A DNA stretch of 7,035 nucleotides, taken from the NCBI GenBank assembly GCA_030695265.1, contig JAUYTA010000410.1, forward strand, positions 1 to 7,035. The letters run 5' to 3'. Positions 6,883-7,035 of the stretch are shown piece by piece. Below the pieces are notes generated by a model, which was not told the DNA's origin, did not search any database, and worked only from the letters and a program-made list of their open reading frames with translations. Numbering within the stretch: the stretch's first letter is position 1; the number at the start of each line of letters is the position of its first letter. A program made the translations under genes and the position numbers. This DNA is from Bacteroidota bacterium. GTDB taxonomy: Bacteria; Bacteroidota; Bacteroidia; Bacteroidales; Prolixibacteraceae.

Positions 6883-7035
6883 CTATTCGATGTCAAATAC
6901 CGTCATGCCTGCTCTTAGTCTGATGCGGCGAAGTTTACTGTCGGTTCGTACCTCGAGTTTTTCCTCTTCAGTAAAAGGTGTTTGGAAATAAACATTGTAG
7001 GCGGCCGGATAGGGAAGTAGCAATTTTTGTTTGGC
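6883..7035 (-). CDS. C-terminal end of an unidentified gene, cut by the right window edge
   Basis: The minus-strand frame is open from the right edge for 50 codons and ends in TAG at 6883-6885. Codon choice looks like normal coding sequence, and the stop is followed 13 bp later by a well-formed terminator on the same strand, which supports a real gene end. The visible tail includes LLLPYPAAYNVYFQTPF, then a charged stretch (TEEEKLEVRTDSKLRRIRL), and ends RAGMTVFDIE. I do not recognise the family from this fragment. There is no membrane segment in the visible part. The terminator makes it unlikely that this gene belongs to the three-gene operon downstream, though readthrough cannot be excluded. 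Confidence 0.75.
   Translation of the reverse strand, partial: AKQKLLLPYPAAYNVYFQTPFTEEEKLEVRTDSKLRRIRLRAGMTVFDIE

Noticed and set aside
1..7035. Mobile element, CRISPR array, tRNA or rRNA
   Set aside because: No transposase or integrase motifs, no regularly spaced repeats, and no cloverleaf or rRNA-like sequence were seen on either strand.

Overview
The window looks like chromosomal DNA from a member of the Bacteroidota. It is AT-rich, Shine-Dalgarno motifs are weak or absent, and it carries a membrane histidine kinase of a type common in that phylum plus several secreted or envelope proteins with no recognisable family. I cannot place it below phylum level from sequence alone. Nothing points to a mobile element, a CRISPR array, or an rRNA or tRNA gene.

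Layout from left to right: (1) 2-655 (+) is the 3' part of a sugar phosphate isomerase/epimerase-like TIM-barrel gene that runs off the left edge. It is closed by a strong hairpin terminator at 680-720. (2) 757-1722 (-) is a short membrane histidine kinase with no PAS or other sensor domain, no receiver domain, and an unusual N-box. (3) 1723-1846 is a divergent intergenic region. (4) 1847-2683 (+) is a fold-type IV PLP-dependent aminotransferase (branched-chain/D-amino-acid/aminodeoxychorismate lyase family). (5) 2715-6731 (-) is a tightly packed three-gene operon. In transcription order it encodes a three-TM membrane protein with a large extracytoplasmic beta-rich domain, a signal-peptide-bearing protein of unknown fold, and a 733-residue exported TPR protein. 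The junctions are a 4-bp ATGA overlap and a 1-bp gap. (6) 6834-6869 is a terminator hairpin, and 6883-7035 (-) is the C-terminal end of a further gene that enters from the right edge.

The single-gene units at the left look like independent housekeeping or metabolic functions. The unit that clearly works together is the 4-kb operon. All three products are predicted to be membrane-anchored or exported, their junctions suggest translational coupling, and the operon is set apart upstream by a terminator and downstream by a convergent gene. None of the three matches a family I can name apart from the TPR repeats, so it is the best candidate here for an undescribed envelope complex. What it does cannot be read from the sequence.
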